A stretch of DNA of 33,976 bases from an uncultured Polaribacter sp. (GCA_913061165.1 CAJXTJ010000009.1:1-33976); one strand, 5' to 3'; counted from the stretch's first letter, positions 11,387-21,924 are shown. Translations and numbers: made by a program. The notes: generated from the sequence alone by a model not told the origin.

Positions 11387-12560
11387 GCAGTATCTCTAAA
11401 GGATTATCATCTAAAATATCTTCTTCTGTTTCTTGTTTAGATGCACTTACACTTAAAATCATGCCCAATGCAAAACAAGTCATCCAGATAGAAGTACCTC
11501 CACTACTAATTAGAGGGAGTGTTTGACCTGTTACAGGAAATAAATTGGTAGCAACTGCCATATTTATAGTTGCCTGAAAAATAATCGGTATACCGACACC
11601 AATGACTAATAATGTGCCAAAAATAGTGACTGTTTTCTTTAAGACCACAAATATTCTAAAGAGTAATAAGAAATATACAAGTACAAGCATAACTCCACCA
11701 AAAAGACCATATTCTTCTACAATAATTGCATAAATAAAATCTGATGATGATTGTGGTAAAAAGTTCTTTTGAACACTTTTACCTGGACCAACTCCTAGCG
11801 GCCCACCTGTTGCAATTGCAATTTTTGCTTTTTCTACTTGATAGGCTTCTTTAACTCCCCCATTAGAAAAACTTTCTATTCTATTTTGCCATGTTTGCAC
11901 TCTATTTGGCATTGCATCTGGAAATGCTTTTGCAATTAATATAAAAAAGGTGAGTGCTAAAATTCCTGCACCTAAAATAAAACTGATATACTTTAAAGGA
12001 TAACCGCCAATAAAAACAATCACCAAAATCATTGTAAAAATAATAGCTGTTGTAGAAAAGTTTGCAGGTAAAATTAAGATTAAGACAAGACTAACTGGCA
12101 ACCACAACTGCAACAAACTTTCTTTAAAAATAATTTCTTTTTCTTTATTTCTAGCTAAATATCTCGCAACAAAAACCATTAAAACCAAACCAGCCAGAGT
12201 AGATGTTTGAAAACCAACGCCAACAAAGGGAATACGAATCCATCTGCTTGCATTTGCGCCTCCAATAGTAGTTCCTTGCGCAAGCGTAAAAACTAGTAAA
12301 ACAATAACAATTGGAAGCATTAGAACAGCGCCTCCAGAGAAATAACGATACGGTATTTTATGTACACCATAAATAATAGCAAAACCCATAATTAATAAAA
12401 CCATGTGCTTAACTAAATGACCAAATGTAGAACCAGAACCTACAACATATACCAAGTTTGTACTTGCACTGTACACAGGCATAAATGAAAATATAGCCAA
12501 AATAGCAACAATTGCCCAAATGGTTTTATCTCCTTCTATATGTTTAAAAATGGTTTTCAT
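11370..12560 (-). CDS. ftsW: SEDS peptidoglycan polymerase FtsW
   Basis: Polytopic SEDS family; [43 protein letters not shown]. Confidence 0.96.
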   Translation of the reverse strand: MKTIFKHIEGDKTIWAIVAILAIFSFMPVYSASTNLVYVVGSGSTFGHLVKHMVLLIMGFAIIYGVHKIPYRYFSGGAVLMLPIVIVLLVFTLAQGTTIGGANASRWIRIPFVGVGFQTSTLAGLVLMVFVARYLARNKEKEIIFKESLLQLWLPVSLVLILILPANFSTTAIIFTMILVIVFIGGYPLKYISFILGAGILALTFFILIAKAFPDAMPNRVQTWQNRIESFSNGGVKEAYQVEKAKIAIATGGPLGVGPGKSVQKNFLPQSSSDFIYAIIVEEYGLFGGVMLVLVYFLLLFRIFVVLKKTVTIFGTLLVIGVGIPIIFQATINMAVATNLFPVTGQTLPLISSGGTSIWMTCFALGMILSVSASKQETEEDILDDNPLEILHETID

Positions 12561-12592
12561 TTCTAGATAAATATCTTTTAATTTTAAATGGT

Positions 12593-13927
12593 TTATAGAC
12601 TTCTAACTGCTGCTTTAAATTGGCGACCTCTATCTTCATAATTTTCAAACAAATCGAAACTTGCGCAAGCTGGTGATAATAAAACTGCATCTCCTTTTTC
12701 CGATAACTTACGCGCCACTTTAACCGCCTCTTCAGCACCTGCAGTTTCTACCACAATATCAACTACGTTACCAAAGGTGTTTTTTATTTTATCGTTATCT
12801 AAACCTAAACAAACAATTGCTTTCACCTTTTCTCTAACTAAGGGTAACAAGTCATTGTAATCATTCCCTTTGTCAACACCACCAACAATCCAAACAGTTT
12901 GCTTGTCCATGCATTCTAAAGCGTAGAAAGTTGCATTTACATTGGTTGCTTTAGAATCATTAATATACTCAACACCATATATCTTTGCTACATTTTCTAA
13001 ACGATGTTCTGCTCCTTCAAAACTTGCCAAACTCTCTTTTATAGATTCTTTTCGAACTCTTAGTAGTTGTGCTGCCATCGTTGCAGCCATTGCATTCTTT
13101 ACGTTGTGTTTTCCTTTTACTGTTAAAGTGGATATAGGCATCTTAAAGGTTTCTTTATTTATGTTGATTGTTATTATATTATTTTTTAAAAAAGCGCCGT
13201 ATTCTAATTCTTTTTGTAATGAAAACGGTACTAATTTTGCTCTTGTATTCTTCTTTTTTAACCAATTACTAATGGCTTCATCATCTGCGTCATAAATTAA
13301 ATAATCAGTTTCTTTTTGATTTTCTGTGACTCTAAATTTAGAGGCTATATATTTTTCAAAATCATATTCATATCTATCTAAATGATCTGGTGTTATATTT
13401 GTTAAAATGGCAATATGGCTATTAAAACCTTTTACACCATCTAACTGAAAACTACTCAGTTCTAATACATAATTGTCATACTTTTCGTTCGCAACTTGTT
13501 GTGCAAAACTGTCTCCAATATTCCCGGCAACGCCCACATTTAAACCTGCTCCTTTTAATATATGGTGCAATAATAATGTAGTCGTGGTTTTTCCATTTGA
13601 ACCCGTAATTCCAACAATAGTTGCATCCGTATATTTCGAGGCAAATTCAATCTCAGAAATTACTTGTATGCACTTATCTTTTAATTTTATAACTATGGGA
13701 ACTGTCTCTGCAATTCCAGGACTTTTAACAACTATATCAGCATTTAAAATTTTACTTTCTGTATGCTGTTTTTCTTCGAATTCAATTGCATTATTTAAAA
13801 GAACTTCTATATACTTTTTAGAAATCTCACCTTTATCAGAAACAAAGACTTCGAATCCTTTTTGTTTTCCTAAAATAGCTGCACCAACACCACTTTCTCC
13901 TCCGCCAAGTATTGCCAACCTTTTCAC
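12593..13927 (-). CDS. murD: UDP-N-acetylmuramoylalanine--D-glutamate ligase MurD
   Basis: GITGSNGKTTTTLLLHHIL, NDSKATNVNAT, LLSPACASFDLFENYEDRG. Confidence 0.97.
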   Translation of the reverse strand: MKRLAILGGGESGVGAAILGKQKGFEVFVSDKGEISKKYIEVLLNNAIEFEEKQHTESKILNADIVVKSPGIAETVPIVIKLKDKCIQVISEIEFASKYTDATIVGITGSNGKTTTTLLLHHILKGAGLNVGVAGNIGDSFAQQVANEKYDNYVLELSSFQLDGVKGFNSHIAILTNITPDHLDRYEYDFEKYIASKFRVTENQKETDYLIYDADDEAISNWLKKKNTRAKLVPFSLQKELEYGAFLKNNIITININKETFKMPISTLTVKGKHNVKNAMAATMAAQLLRVRKESIKESLASFEGAEHRLENVAKIYGVEYINDSKATNVNATFYALECMDKQTVWIVGGVDKGNDYNDLLPLVREKVKAIVCLGLDNDKIKNTFGNVVDIVVETAGAEEAVKVARKLSEKGDAVLLSPACASFDLFENYEDRGRQFKAAVRSL

Positions 13928-13928
13928 G

Positions 13929-15155
13929 TTATCTTAATTTTAAAGTCACAATTGTTAATACCGCTAAAAGAATTCCAATAATCCAAAAACGGACTACAAT
14001 TTTACTTTCGTGGTAACTTAATTTTTGATAATGATGATGCAAAGGAGCCATTCTAAAAACTCTCCTTCCTGCACCAAACTTCTTTTTAGTGAACTTAAAC
14101 CAGAAAACTTGAATAATTACAGACATATTTTCTACTACAAAAATTCCTGCTAAAATTGGTAACAATAATTCTTTTCTAATAGCAATAGCAATTACCGCTA
14201 TAATTCCGCCAATTGTTAAACTTCCTGTATCACCCATAAAAACCTGTGCAGGATACGTATTGTACCAAAGGAAACCGATTAATGCTCCTGCAAAAGCAAG
14301 GATAAAAACGGTCATTTCTCCTGAATTAGGAATGTACATAACATCTAAATAATCTGCAAAAATGATGTTTCCAGAAACCCATGCAAAGACAGCTAGTGTA
14401 ATGACAATAATGGCGGATGAGCCTGCAGCCAACCCATCAATCCCATCAGTTAAGTTTGCGCCGTTAGAAATTCCAGTAACAATAAAAACAACAATAAAGA
14501 TGAATACAATCCAACCATATTTTTCGTAACCTTCACCAAGGAAACTCAAGGATTTTGTATAATCTAGTTCGTTATCTTTTAAAAATGGTACGGTAGTTTT
14601 GGTTGATTTATGAGCAACTCCAAAAACGGTTGTTCTACCATTATCTTGTAAAATTTGTTCTGCAACTGGCAATTGCTCTTTAATAGTTACATCTTCATGA
14701 AAATATAACATAGATCCTACAATAATACCTAAACCAACTTGTCCAAGAATTTTAAATTTACCTTGCAGACCAGCTTTATCCTTTTTAAATACCTTAATAT
14801 AATCATCTAAAAAACCTATAAGACCCATCCAAACGGTAGTAATTACAAGAATAATTATATAAATATTATCCAGTTTTGCTAATAAAAAAACAGGTATTAA
14901 AGTTGCTAGAATAATAATAATTCCACCCATTGTTGGCGTACCAGATTTCTGAACCTGACCTTCTAAACCTAAATCTCTAATAGTTTCACCAACTTGCAGC
15001 TTTTGTAAAAACTGAATAATTCTCTTACCATAGATTGCAGAAATTAACAATGATAAAATAAAAGCCGCTGCAGCTCTAAATGTGATAAATTGAAACACAC
15101 TAGCTCCAGGGAAACTAAACTGACTTTCTAAATATTCGAATAAATAATACAGCAT
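13929..15155 (-). CDS. mraY: Phospho-N-acetylmuramoyl-pentapeptide-transferase MraY
   Basis: [42 protein letters not shown]. Confidence 0.97.
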   Translation of the reverse strand: MLYYLFEYLESQFSFPGASVFQFITFRAAAAFILSLLISAIYGKRIIQFLQKLQVGETIRDLGLEGQVQKSGTPTMGGIIIILATLIPVFLLAKLDNIYIIILVITTVWMGLIGFLDDYIKVFKKDKAGLQGKFKILGQVGLGIIVGSMLYFHEDVTIKEQLPVAEQILQDNGRTTVFGVAHKSTKTTVPFLKDNELDYTKSLSFLGEGYEKYGWIVFIFIVVFIVTGISNGANLTDGIDGLAAGSSAIIVITLAVFAWVSGNIIFADYLDVMYIPNSGEMTVFILAFAGALIGFLWYNTYPAQVFMGDTGSLTIGGIIAVIAIAIRKELLLPILAGIFVVENMSVIIQVFWFKFTKKKFGAGRRVFRMAPLHHHYQKLSYHESKIVVRFWIIGILLAVLTIVTLKLR

Positions 15156-15160
15156 TCTTA

Positions 15161-16624
15161 CTAATTTTTTAACTGGTTAAAACAATTTTTCACTTCTTCT
15201 AAATCATCAAAATGAGCACGAACGCCATTTATCTCTTGATAATCTTCATGTCCTTTTCCTGCAATAAGTATAATATCTCCTACTTCAGAAAGTTTACAAG
15301 CCGTTTTAATTGCTTGTCTTCTATCTAAAACTGTCAATGTTTTTCTATAGTTTTCTGAGGAAACACCAACTTCCATTTCATCTAAAATAGTTTGCGGATT
15401 TTCTGTTCTTGGATTGTCTGAAGTAAAAATTGCCTGACTACTTAATTGCGAAGCAATATTTGCCATTTTTGGTCTTTTTGTCTTGTCTCTATCGCCACCA
15501 CAACCTACTACTGTGATTACCTTTTCGTTACCTGTTCTAATATCATTAATAGTTTCTAATACATTTTTTAATGCATCTGGCGTATGTGCATAATCTATAA
15601 TTGCTGTAATTCCATCTTCTGAAATTACATATTCGAAACGTCCACTTACGCTTTCTAATTCGCTAATAATTGTTAATGTTTCTAATTTCTCTAAACCCAA
15701 CAATTCTGCGGTTGCAATAATTGCAGTTAGGTTATAGATATTAAAAACACCTATAAGCTTTGTCCAAACTTCGGTTCCATCCACAGAAATTAAGGTACCA
15801 GAAAGTTGTTTTTCTAAGATCTTCACCTTAAAATCTGCCAATGTTTTTAAAGCATATGTTTTCTTTTTTGCCTGGGTATTTTGCAACATAAAGTTGCCGT
15901 TTTTATCATCGATATTTGTTAATGCAAATGCCGATTTTGGCAATCCATCAAAAAATTCTTTTTTTACATTTCTATATGCTGCAAACGTTTGATGATAATC
16001 TAAATGGTCATGCGAAAGATTTGTATAAATACCGCCAGTAAAAACCAATCCTTCTGTTCTTTTTTGATGAATACCGTGAGAACTAACCTCCATAAAGCAG
16101 AAATCTACACCGGCGTCAATCATTTTATCTAGATACCCATTAATCGTTATAGAATCTGGTGTTGTGTGGGTTGCCTTAAATTCAACATCATCTACCAAAA
16201 CTTTAACAGTAGACAACAACCCTACTTTATACCCTGCCATCTTAAATAATTGATATAAGAGTGATGCTATGGTAGTTTTACCATTTGTACCTGTAATACC
16301 TATCAAAGGTATTTTAGAAGAAGGGTTATCGTAAAAATTTGAAGCCATAACTGCCAGAGCAGTATTTGCATCTACCACTTGAACGTATGTAATTTCGTCT
16401 TTCTGCGTTTCAGGAAAGTCTTCACAAACAATTACAGTAGCACCTAAATCTATGGCCTTGTTTATGTATAAATGTCCATCAACAGAAACTCCTTTTTGAG
16501 CAATAAAAATATCTTCATTTTCAATTTTTCTAGAATCGAAAACAAGATTTTTTACGGCTACGTTTGTAGCACCAAATACTTTAGTAATTGCAACCTTATA
16601 TAATATGTCTTTTAAGTTTTTCAG
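15161..16624 (-). CDS. murE: UDP-N-acetylmuramoyl-tripeptide synthetase MurE, 487 aa; proposed start is a CTG codon at 16624-16622. The ORF-track start at 16378 is internal
   Basis: [26 protein letters not shown]. The open frame continues upstream: (L)[94 protein letters not shown], a typical MurE N-terminal domain, with no in-frame ATG/GTG/TTG before it. Confidence 0.93.
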   Translation of the reverse strand: MKNLKDILYKVAITKVFGATNVAVKNLVFDSRKIENEDIFIAQKGVSVDGHLYINKAIDLGATVIVCEDFPETQKDEITYVQVVDANTALAVMASNFYDNPSSKIPLIGITGTNGKTTIASLLYQLFKMAGYKVGLLSTVKVLVDDVEFKATHTTPDSITINGYLDKMIDAGVDFCFMEVSSHGIHQKRTEGLVFTGGIYTNLSHDHLDYHQTFAAYRNVKKEFFDGLPKSAFALTNIDDKNGNFMLQNTQAKKKTYALKTLADFKVKILEKQLSGTLISVDGTEVWTKLIGVFNIYNLTAIIATAELLGLEKLETLTIISELESVSGRFEYVISEDGITAIIDYAHTPDALKNVLETINDIRTGNEKVITVVGCGGDRDKTKRPKMANIASQLSSQAIFTSDNPRTENPQTILDEMEVGVSSENYRKTLTVLDRRQAIKTACKLSEVGDIILIAGKGHEDYQEINGVRAHFDDLEEVKNCFNQLKN

Positions 16625-16625
16625 A

Positions 16626-18641
16626 CTATGATAATTTTAGGGTGATTGTATTTCCTTTTACTAATTTTTCTCCTTTTTTTAAAGATTGATATTTTACTTT
16701 ACCAACTCCAGAAATTTCAACTTTTAATCCAATATTTTCTAATAAAGACAATGCATCCATACCAGACATCCCTTTAACATTTGGAATTTGTGTATGGCTT
16801 TTACTCAATACATCATCATACGTTGCGTATTGCATTTCGATTTCTTCAAAACTTGCTTTATCTTCTACAGATTGATTGTCTACAGGAGTTGTTGTATAAA
16901 TTTTTTGAGCAATTTCTTTAAAAACAGGTCCAGCAACGGTTGCACCATAATATCCTTTTTCCTTTTTAGGATCATGAATTACCACAATACAAGAATATTT
17001 AGGATTCTCTGCAGGAAAAAAACCTACAAATGAAGCTACGTAGTGTTTGTTAGAATATCCTGCAGCCACTGTGTTGCCATTTTCGTCTTTATATTTAGGA
17101 AGGTATTTTTTAGCAGTTCCTGTTTTTCCTGCCATAGAAAAATTTGAAGAATAGATATTATTTGCAGTTCCTCTTACAACTACATTTTCTAGTACTTTTC
17201 TAATTTTACTTAAAGTTTCATCAGAAGCAATTTTGGGGTTAACAACTACAGTTTCAAAAACTTTCTCTGTTTTATCTTGTCTTCTTAGCTCTTTAATAAA
17301 TCTAGGTTTTACCATTATACCGTTATTTGCAACAGCATTATAAAACATTAAGGTTTGCATTGGTGTAACCGAAACTCCGTACCCCCAAGACATCCATTCT
17401 AAAGAAATTTTATTCCATCTTTTATCTGATGGTATAGGCACTACAGGTCTTCCCTCTCCTTTAATAGGGAAACCAATTGCCTTTGTAAATCCGTATGTTT
17501 CTAATTTCTTAATAAATTTTTCTGGCTGATGATCGTAATGCTTTTTAATTAACTTCACAACGCCCACATTAGAGGAAACCTCAAAAACTCTTGCGGCAGA
17601 AATCTTACCATAACCACCTCGATGAGAATCTTCTACCTTAGAACCGTGAATAAAAATTTTACCTTTCTCTGTATCTACAACTGTAGAAGTATCAATAAAT
17701 TTATCATCTAAAGCAGCCATTAAGCTTGCCAACTTAAATGTAGAACCAGGCTCATGACTTTCCCATACCGCATAGTTTCTCTTTTCGTAATACTTTCCTT
17801 TTTTAGTTCTACCTAAATTAGAAATTGCTTTAATTTCTCCGGTTGCAGTTTCCATAACCACCGCACAACCATGATCTGCTTCAAAATACTCTAACTTTCT
17901 TAAAAGTGCATGATGCGTAATATCTTGAATATTCACATCTATCGTTGTAATAATATCATGCCCATCTATTGGTTCTTTTTCATTAAAGTCGGTAATTGGT
18001 TTCCATTGATTTTTAGCAATTTTTTGTTCCCATCTTAATCCATTTTCACCTTGCATATAATCTGCAAAAGCCCCTTCTATTCCTGCTTCACCTCTAAAAT
18101 CGTCATAACCAATAGTTCTCTCGGCTATCTTACCTATAGGGTGTGCTCGTTCCGTTCTGTGCTTTGCAATAAAACCACCCTTATACACCCCCAAATTAAA
18201 AATTGGAAATTTCCTCATTTTTAAATAATCTGTGTATCCAATATTTCTAGCAATTAAGAAATACCTTCTTTTTCTATTTTTTGCAGTCCTTAATTTTTTC
18301 TGATAATAACTAGATGAATTCCCTAGCATTTTCGAAAGTTCATTTGACAAACTCACAATATTCTCTTCAAAAATCGTATTATCTACCGTAACTAAATCCA
18401 TGAAAATATTGAATTTAGACATCGAAGTTGCAAGTAGATTTCCGTCTGCCGCATATACATTGCCTTTATTTGCGTAAATAGTGTCTTGCCTAACCGTAAG
18501 TTCTGTGGCTAGTTCTCTATAGGCATCTCCTTGAACGTACTGAAGATTAACAACTCTTAAAATAATAGCTAATAAAAACAACGTCATAAAAGCACCTACT
18601 AAGTAGAATTTCGTTAAAATGCTTTTTTTGTGAGTTGCCAA
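16626..18641 (-). CDS. ftsI: Penicillin-binding protein, FtsI/PBP3 class B transpeptidase with C-terminal PASTA domain
   Basis: SxxK in EPGSTFKLASL, SSN, AGKTGTAKK; C-terminal PASTA-like IPNVKGMSGMDALSLLENIGLKVEISG. Confidence 0.96.
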   Translation of the reverse strand: MATHKKSILTKFYLVGAFMTLFLLAIILRVVNLQYVQGDAYRELATELTVRQDTIYANKGNVYAADGNLLATSMSKFNIFMDLVTVDNTIFEENIVSLSNELSKMLGNSSSYYQKKLRTAKNRKRRYFLIARNIGYTDYLKMRKFPIFNLGVYKGGFIAKHRTERAHPIGKIAERTIGYDDFRGEAGIEGAFADYMQGENGLRWEQKIAKNQWKPITDFNEKEPIDGHDIITTIDVNIQDITHHALLRKLEYFEADHGCAVVMETATGEIKAISNLGRTKKGKYYEKRNYAVWESHEPGSTFKLASLMAALDDKFIDTSTVVDTEKGKIFIHGSKVEDSHRGGYGKISAARVFEVSSNVGVVKLIKKHYDHQPEKFIKKLETYGFTKAIGFPIKGEGRPVVPIPSDKRWNKISLEWMSWGYGVSVTPMQTLMFYNAVANNGIMVKPRFIKELRRQDKTEKVFETVVVNPKIASDETLSKIRKVLENVVVRGTANNIYSSNFSMAGKTGTAKKYLPKYKDENGNTVAAGYSNKHYVASFVGFFPAENPKYSCIVVIHDPKKEKGYYGATVAGPVFKEIAQKIYTTTPVDNQSVEDKASFEEIEMQYATYDDVLSKSHTQIPNVKGMSGMDALSLLENIGLKVEISGVGKVKYQSLKKGEKLVKGNTITLKLS

Positions 18642-18643
18642 TT

Positions 18644-18973
18644 TTAATTATCTTTATAGGTTACTTTTATTTTTTTTGGTGGAGTTTCTGAAGGTCTTAA
18701 ACCTCTATATATTGCTTTCTCCCGAATACTAGACTCCATTTTCATTCTCATTAAAATAGTACCAGTATCTATATACTCTGCCCTTAATTCTCGCTTCAAT
18801 TTATTTAATTCTGCAATTTTTATTACTTTCTGATCTGATTTGTGCGAACTAGAAATCATTACTAATAAGAGCCCAACTACAAAAATAATAATGCGCCAAT
18901 TTTTAAAAGCAGACTCATCTGTAAGGAAACTTCCTCTTAAAAAGCCGTAAACTCTTTTTTTAACTTTAGACAT
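18644..18973 (-). CDS. ftsL: FtsL-like cell division protein
   Basis: Small bitopic protein with one TM then a coiled-coil-like stretch, between rsmH and ftsI. Confidence 0.82.
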   Translation of the reverse strand: MSKVKKRVYGFLRGSFLTDESAFKNWRIIIFVVGLLLVMISSSHKSDQKVIKIAELNKLKRELRAEYIDTGTILMRMKMESSIREKAIYRGLRPSETPPKKIKVTYKDN

Positions 18974-18977
18974 CTTA

Positions 18978-19883
18978 TTACTTTTTCCTTTTTAGAGTAG
19001 CAATTCTAAGTTTTGCACTTCTAGATCTATTATTTACTTTTATTTCGGCTGCTTTTGGCACCATCAACTTTCCTACTTTCTCCATAGGAACTTCTATATT
19101 TCCAAAAACATCTTTTTCCGGTTCACCAACAAATAACCCTGTTCTAATAAACCTTTTTACTAATCTATCTTCTAAAGAATGATAGGAAATAACACTTAAC
19201 CGTCCTTCTTTATTTAATAAATTTGGCATTTGCATAAGAAACTCCTTCAAGACCTCTAATTCTTCATTTACCTCAATTCTAATGGCTTGAAATATCTGTG
19301 CTAATATTTTATGCGCTACCGCATTGGGTAAATATTTTTGTAAAGCGTCTTTTAACTGAAAGCTTGTTTCAATTTTTTCTTCTTGTCTTTTTTCTACAAT
19401 CGTTTTTGCAATATTTTTTGAGTTCCTTAACTCACCATATAAAAACAAGATCTCTGCTAATTTTTCTTCAGAGTAACCGCTAATAACCTCCTTTGCGGAA
19501 ATTTTAGATTTCTGATTCATTCTCATATCTAAGTCACCATCAAAACGAGTAGAAAAACCTCTTTCTCCCTCGTCAAATTGATGAGAAGAAACACCTAAAT
19601 CTGCTAAAACTCCGTCTACTTTTTTTACACCGTTAAACCTTAGAAATCTAGAGATATATCTAAAATTCTCTGGAATCAGCGTAAAACGAGCATCATCAAT
19701 TACATTCTCTAATGCGTCTGGATCTTGATCAAAACCAAATAACCTTCCGTTTTTACCAAGTCTACTCAAAATCTCTCTTGAATGACCTCCGCCACCAAAC
19801 GTAACATCTACATAGACACCGTCTTCTTTAATAGCTAAGGCATCTATACTTTCTTTTAATAAAACCGGACTATGATAATTCAT
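18978..19883 (-). CDS. rsmH: 16S rRNA (cytosine1402-N4)-methyltransferase RsmH
   Basis: HSPVLLKESIDAL, DVTFGGGGHSREIL, GVLADLGVSSHQFD, ISYHSLEDRLVKRF. Confidence 0.97.
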   Translation of the reverse strand: MNYHSPVLLKESIDALAIKEDGVYVDVTFGGGGHSREILSRLGKNGRLFGFDQDPDALENVIDDARFTLIPENFRYISRFLRFNGVKKVDGVLADLGVSSHQFDEGERGFSTRFDGDLDMRMNQKSKISAKEVISGYSEEKLAEILFLYGELRNSKNIAKTIVEKRQEEKIETSFQLKDALQKYLPNAVAHKILAQIFQAIRIEVNEELEVLKEFLMQMPNLLNKEGRLSVISYHSLEDRLVKRFIRTGLFVGEPEKDVFGNIEVPMEKVGKLMVPKAAEIKVNNRSRSAKLRIATLKRKK

Positions 19884-20337
19884 CTAATTCTTTATTTCCC
19901 ATTACCTCTTCTGCCAAGTCAGCAAAATCTATAGCAGCAGCATCAATTGCCTTTTCATAGTTCTCTTTATCCCAAATTTCTACGATATTCAACGCAGAAG
20001 ACAAAACAACTTGTTTTTTTATTCCAGCGAACTCAGATAAATCTTTAGGAATTAAAACCCTACCCGCAGCATCAAATTCAACGATTTTTACACCTGCTGT
20101 AAATCTTCTAATAAAATCATTGTTCTTTTTAATAAACTTATTCAGTTTATTAACTTTAACCATCATTAAATTCCACTCTTCCATAGAATACAATTCTAGG
20201 CAAGGTTGAAAAACAGCTCTTTTTATTACAAATCCCTCATTTAAAATTGGTTGCAACTGCTTTTTAAGCGCGGATGAGAATAGCACCCTACCTTTCGCAT
20301 CTGCGGTACATTCATATGTCCCAATTAAATTTATCAC
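19870..20337 (-). CDS. mraZ: Transcriptional regulator / division protein MraZ
   Basis: LIGTYECTADAKGRVLFSSALKKQL, duplicated AbrB-like DAAGRVLIPKDL; first gene of the dcw cluster. Confidence 0.96.
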   Translation of the reverse strand: MINLIGTYECTADAKGRVLFSSALKKQLQPILNEGFVIKRAVFQPCLELYSMEEWNLMMVKVNKLNKFIKKNNDFIRRFTAGVKIVEFDAAGRVLIPKDLSEFAGIKKQVVLSSALNIVEIWDKENYEKAIDAAAIDFADLAEEVMGNKELDELS

Positions 20338-20362
20338 GAGTAAAATATATTTTAGTATGTAT

Positions 20363-20370
20363 CAAAAATA
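20363..20370 (-). promoter_or_regulatory. Candidate Bacteroidota -7 element (TATTTTTG) for the mraZ/dcw promoter
   Basis: Matches TANNTTTG; lies between the repeat array and the mraZ start; no clear -33 TTTG. Confidence 0.45.
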
Positions 20371-20380
20371 TATAAATTTT

Positions 20381-20410
20381 ACCACTTCTTACCACTTTTT
20401 ACCACATTGT
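20381..20410 (-). promoter_or_regulatory. Putative MraZ operator: three direct 10-bp repeats (minus strand ACAATGTGGT AAAAAGTGGT AAGAAGTGGT)
   Basis: ACCAC at exact 10-bp period on + strand (20381, 20391, 20401); 44 bp upstream of the mraZ start; resembles the GTGG-type MraZ boxes known from Mollicutes. Confidence 0.8.
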
Positions 20411-20511
20411 TAACAACTTATTGCTTTTGTACACCAATTGCAGACAAGACCTGTCTTAAAATATGATTTAGAGTGATTTAGTAAAACGGGAATTATGTTA
20501 TAAAAAAGAAT

Positions 20512-20519
20512 TACATTTG
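20512..20519 (+). promoter_or_regulatory. Candidate -7 element (TACATTTG) for the alpha/beta hydrolase-engB genes
   Basis: Matches TANNTTTG, 25 bp upstream of ATG 20544. Confidence 0.5.
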
Positions 20520-20543
20520 CCATTACGTAAAATGAATTGAACG

Positions 20544-21308
20544 ATGATTGACCAGTTGAAAACCGAAGGGAAATTTACATATGCAGAAGCGGGTGAAGGA
20601 CCTGTTATTATTATTTTACACGGTTTAATGGGTGCCTTAAGTAATTTTGGTGATACCTATGAACATTTTTCCAAAAATGGTTACAAAGTATTAATACCAG
20701 AGTTACCGCTATACTCCCTTCCTCTTTTACAAACCAACGTTAAAAGTTTAGCCGGGTTTCTAAAAGAATTTATGCAACATAAAAAAGTTAATAACGCTAT
20801 CTTACTAGGTAATTCTCTAGGAGGTCATATTGCTTTATATTTCACAAAACATAATCAAGAACAAGTTAAAGCGCTAGTCTTAACAGGAAGTTCTGGTTTG
20901 TATGAAAAAGCTATGGGAGATAGTTTCCCAAAAAGAGGAAACTATGAATATATCAAAGAAAAAACACAAGGAGTTTTTTACGATCCAGCTATCGGAACGA
21001 AAGAAATGGTGGATGATATTTTTAAAATAGTAAATGATAGAAGTTCTGTAATAAGAACTTTAGCAATTGCAAAAAGCGCTATTAGACACAACATGTCTGC
21101 TGACTTGCCCGCAATGAAACAGCCAACCTGTTTAATCTGGGGAAAACAAGATGTTGTAACTCCGCCAGAAGTTGCTGTAGATTTTAATAAAATTTTACCC
21201 GATTCTGATTTATTTTGGATTGATAAATGTGGGCACGCTGCAATGATGGAGAGACCCTTAGAATTCAATAGAATTCTTCACAAATGGCTGATTTCTAGAA
21301 ATATATAA
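20544..21308 (+). CDS. Alpha/beta hydrolase
   Basis: IILHGLMGALSNFGDTYEHF, LLGNSLGGHIAL, KCGHAAMMERP. Confidence 0.93.
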   Translation: MIDQLKTEGKFTYAEAGEGPVIIILHGLMGALSNFGDTYEHFSKNGYKVLIPELPLYSLPLLQTNVKSLAGFLKEFMQHKKVNNAILLGNSLGGHIALYFTKHNQEQVKALVLTGSSGLYEKAMGDSFPKRGNYEYIKEKTQGVFYDPAIGTKEMVDDIFKIVNDRSSVIRTLAIAKSAIRHNMSADLPAMKQPTCLIWGKQDVVTPPEVAVDFNKILPDSDLFWIDKCGHAAMMERPLEFNRILHKWLISRNI

Positions 21309-21312
21309 TTTA

Positions 21313-21924
21313 ATGAAAATTAAGTCTGCAGAATTTATAATGAGTAACAGTAATGTTACTAAAGCCCCGCAAGAAAGAATGCCAGAGTATGCCTTTATAG
21401 GTCGTTCTAATGTTGGTAAGTCTTCCTTAATTAACATGTTAATGGAGCGCAAAGACTTGGCTAAAATTTCTGGAAAACCAGGAAAAACACAACTTATAAA
21501 TCACTTTAAAATAAATGAAGAATGGTTTCTAGTAGATTTACCGGGCTATGGTTATGCTTCTGTTTCTAAAAAGAAAAGAGTAATTTTTCAATATTTCATA
21601 GAAAACTATTTTAAAGAAAGAGAGCAACTGGTATGTACTTTTGTATTGATAGACTCTAGACATGATCCTCAAAAAATAGATTTAGATTTTATGCAGTTTT
21701 TAGGTGAAAATCAAATTCCGTTTTGTATTGTTTTCACAAAAGCAGACAAACTAGGAAGCTCTAAATTAAACAAACAAATAACTTCTTATAAAAAGAAATT
21801 ACTAGAATTTTGGCAAACGGTTCCAACATCATTTTTAACTTCTTCTTCTACAAGCTTGGGTAGAAAAGAATTTTTAGACTTTATAGATGGTGTAAATGAA
21901 GATGTTGCCAAAGATTTCAAATAA
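21313..21924 (+). CDS. engB: Ribosome biogenesis GTP-binding protein YihA/YsxC/EngB
   Basis: AFIGRSNVGKSSLINML, DLPGYGYASVSKK, FTKADK. Confidence 0.96.
   Translation: MKIKSAEFIMSNSNVTKAPQERMPEYAFIGRSNVGKSSLINMLMERKDLAKISGKPGKTQLINHFKINEEWFLVDLPGYGYASVSKKKRVIFQYFIENYFKEREQLVCTFVLIDSRHDPQKIDLDFMQFLGENQIPFCIVFTKADKLGSSKLNKQITSYKKKLLEFWQTVPTSFLTSSSTSLGRKEFLDFIDGVNEDVAKDFK

Noticed and set aside
12544-12738. 64-aa minus-strand ORF between ftsW and murD
   Set aside because: Out-of-frame overlap with the murD 3' end; composition not protein-like.
13473-13937. 154-aa + strand ORF antisense to murD
   Set aside because: Shadow ORF opposite a well-supported MurD; no recognisable domain. Same reasoning for 12942..13295, 7479..7751, 6557..6916, 6334..6528, 6909..7202 and 8058..8255.
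20442-20457. AAGAC-CT-GTCTT short inverted repeat in the mraZ/hydrolase intergenic region
   Set aside because: Only 5 bp, no supporting context; likely chance.
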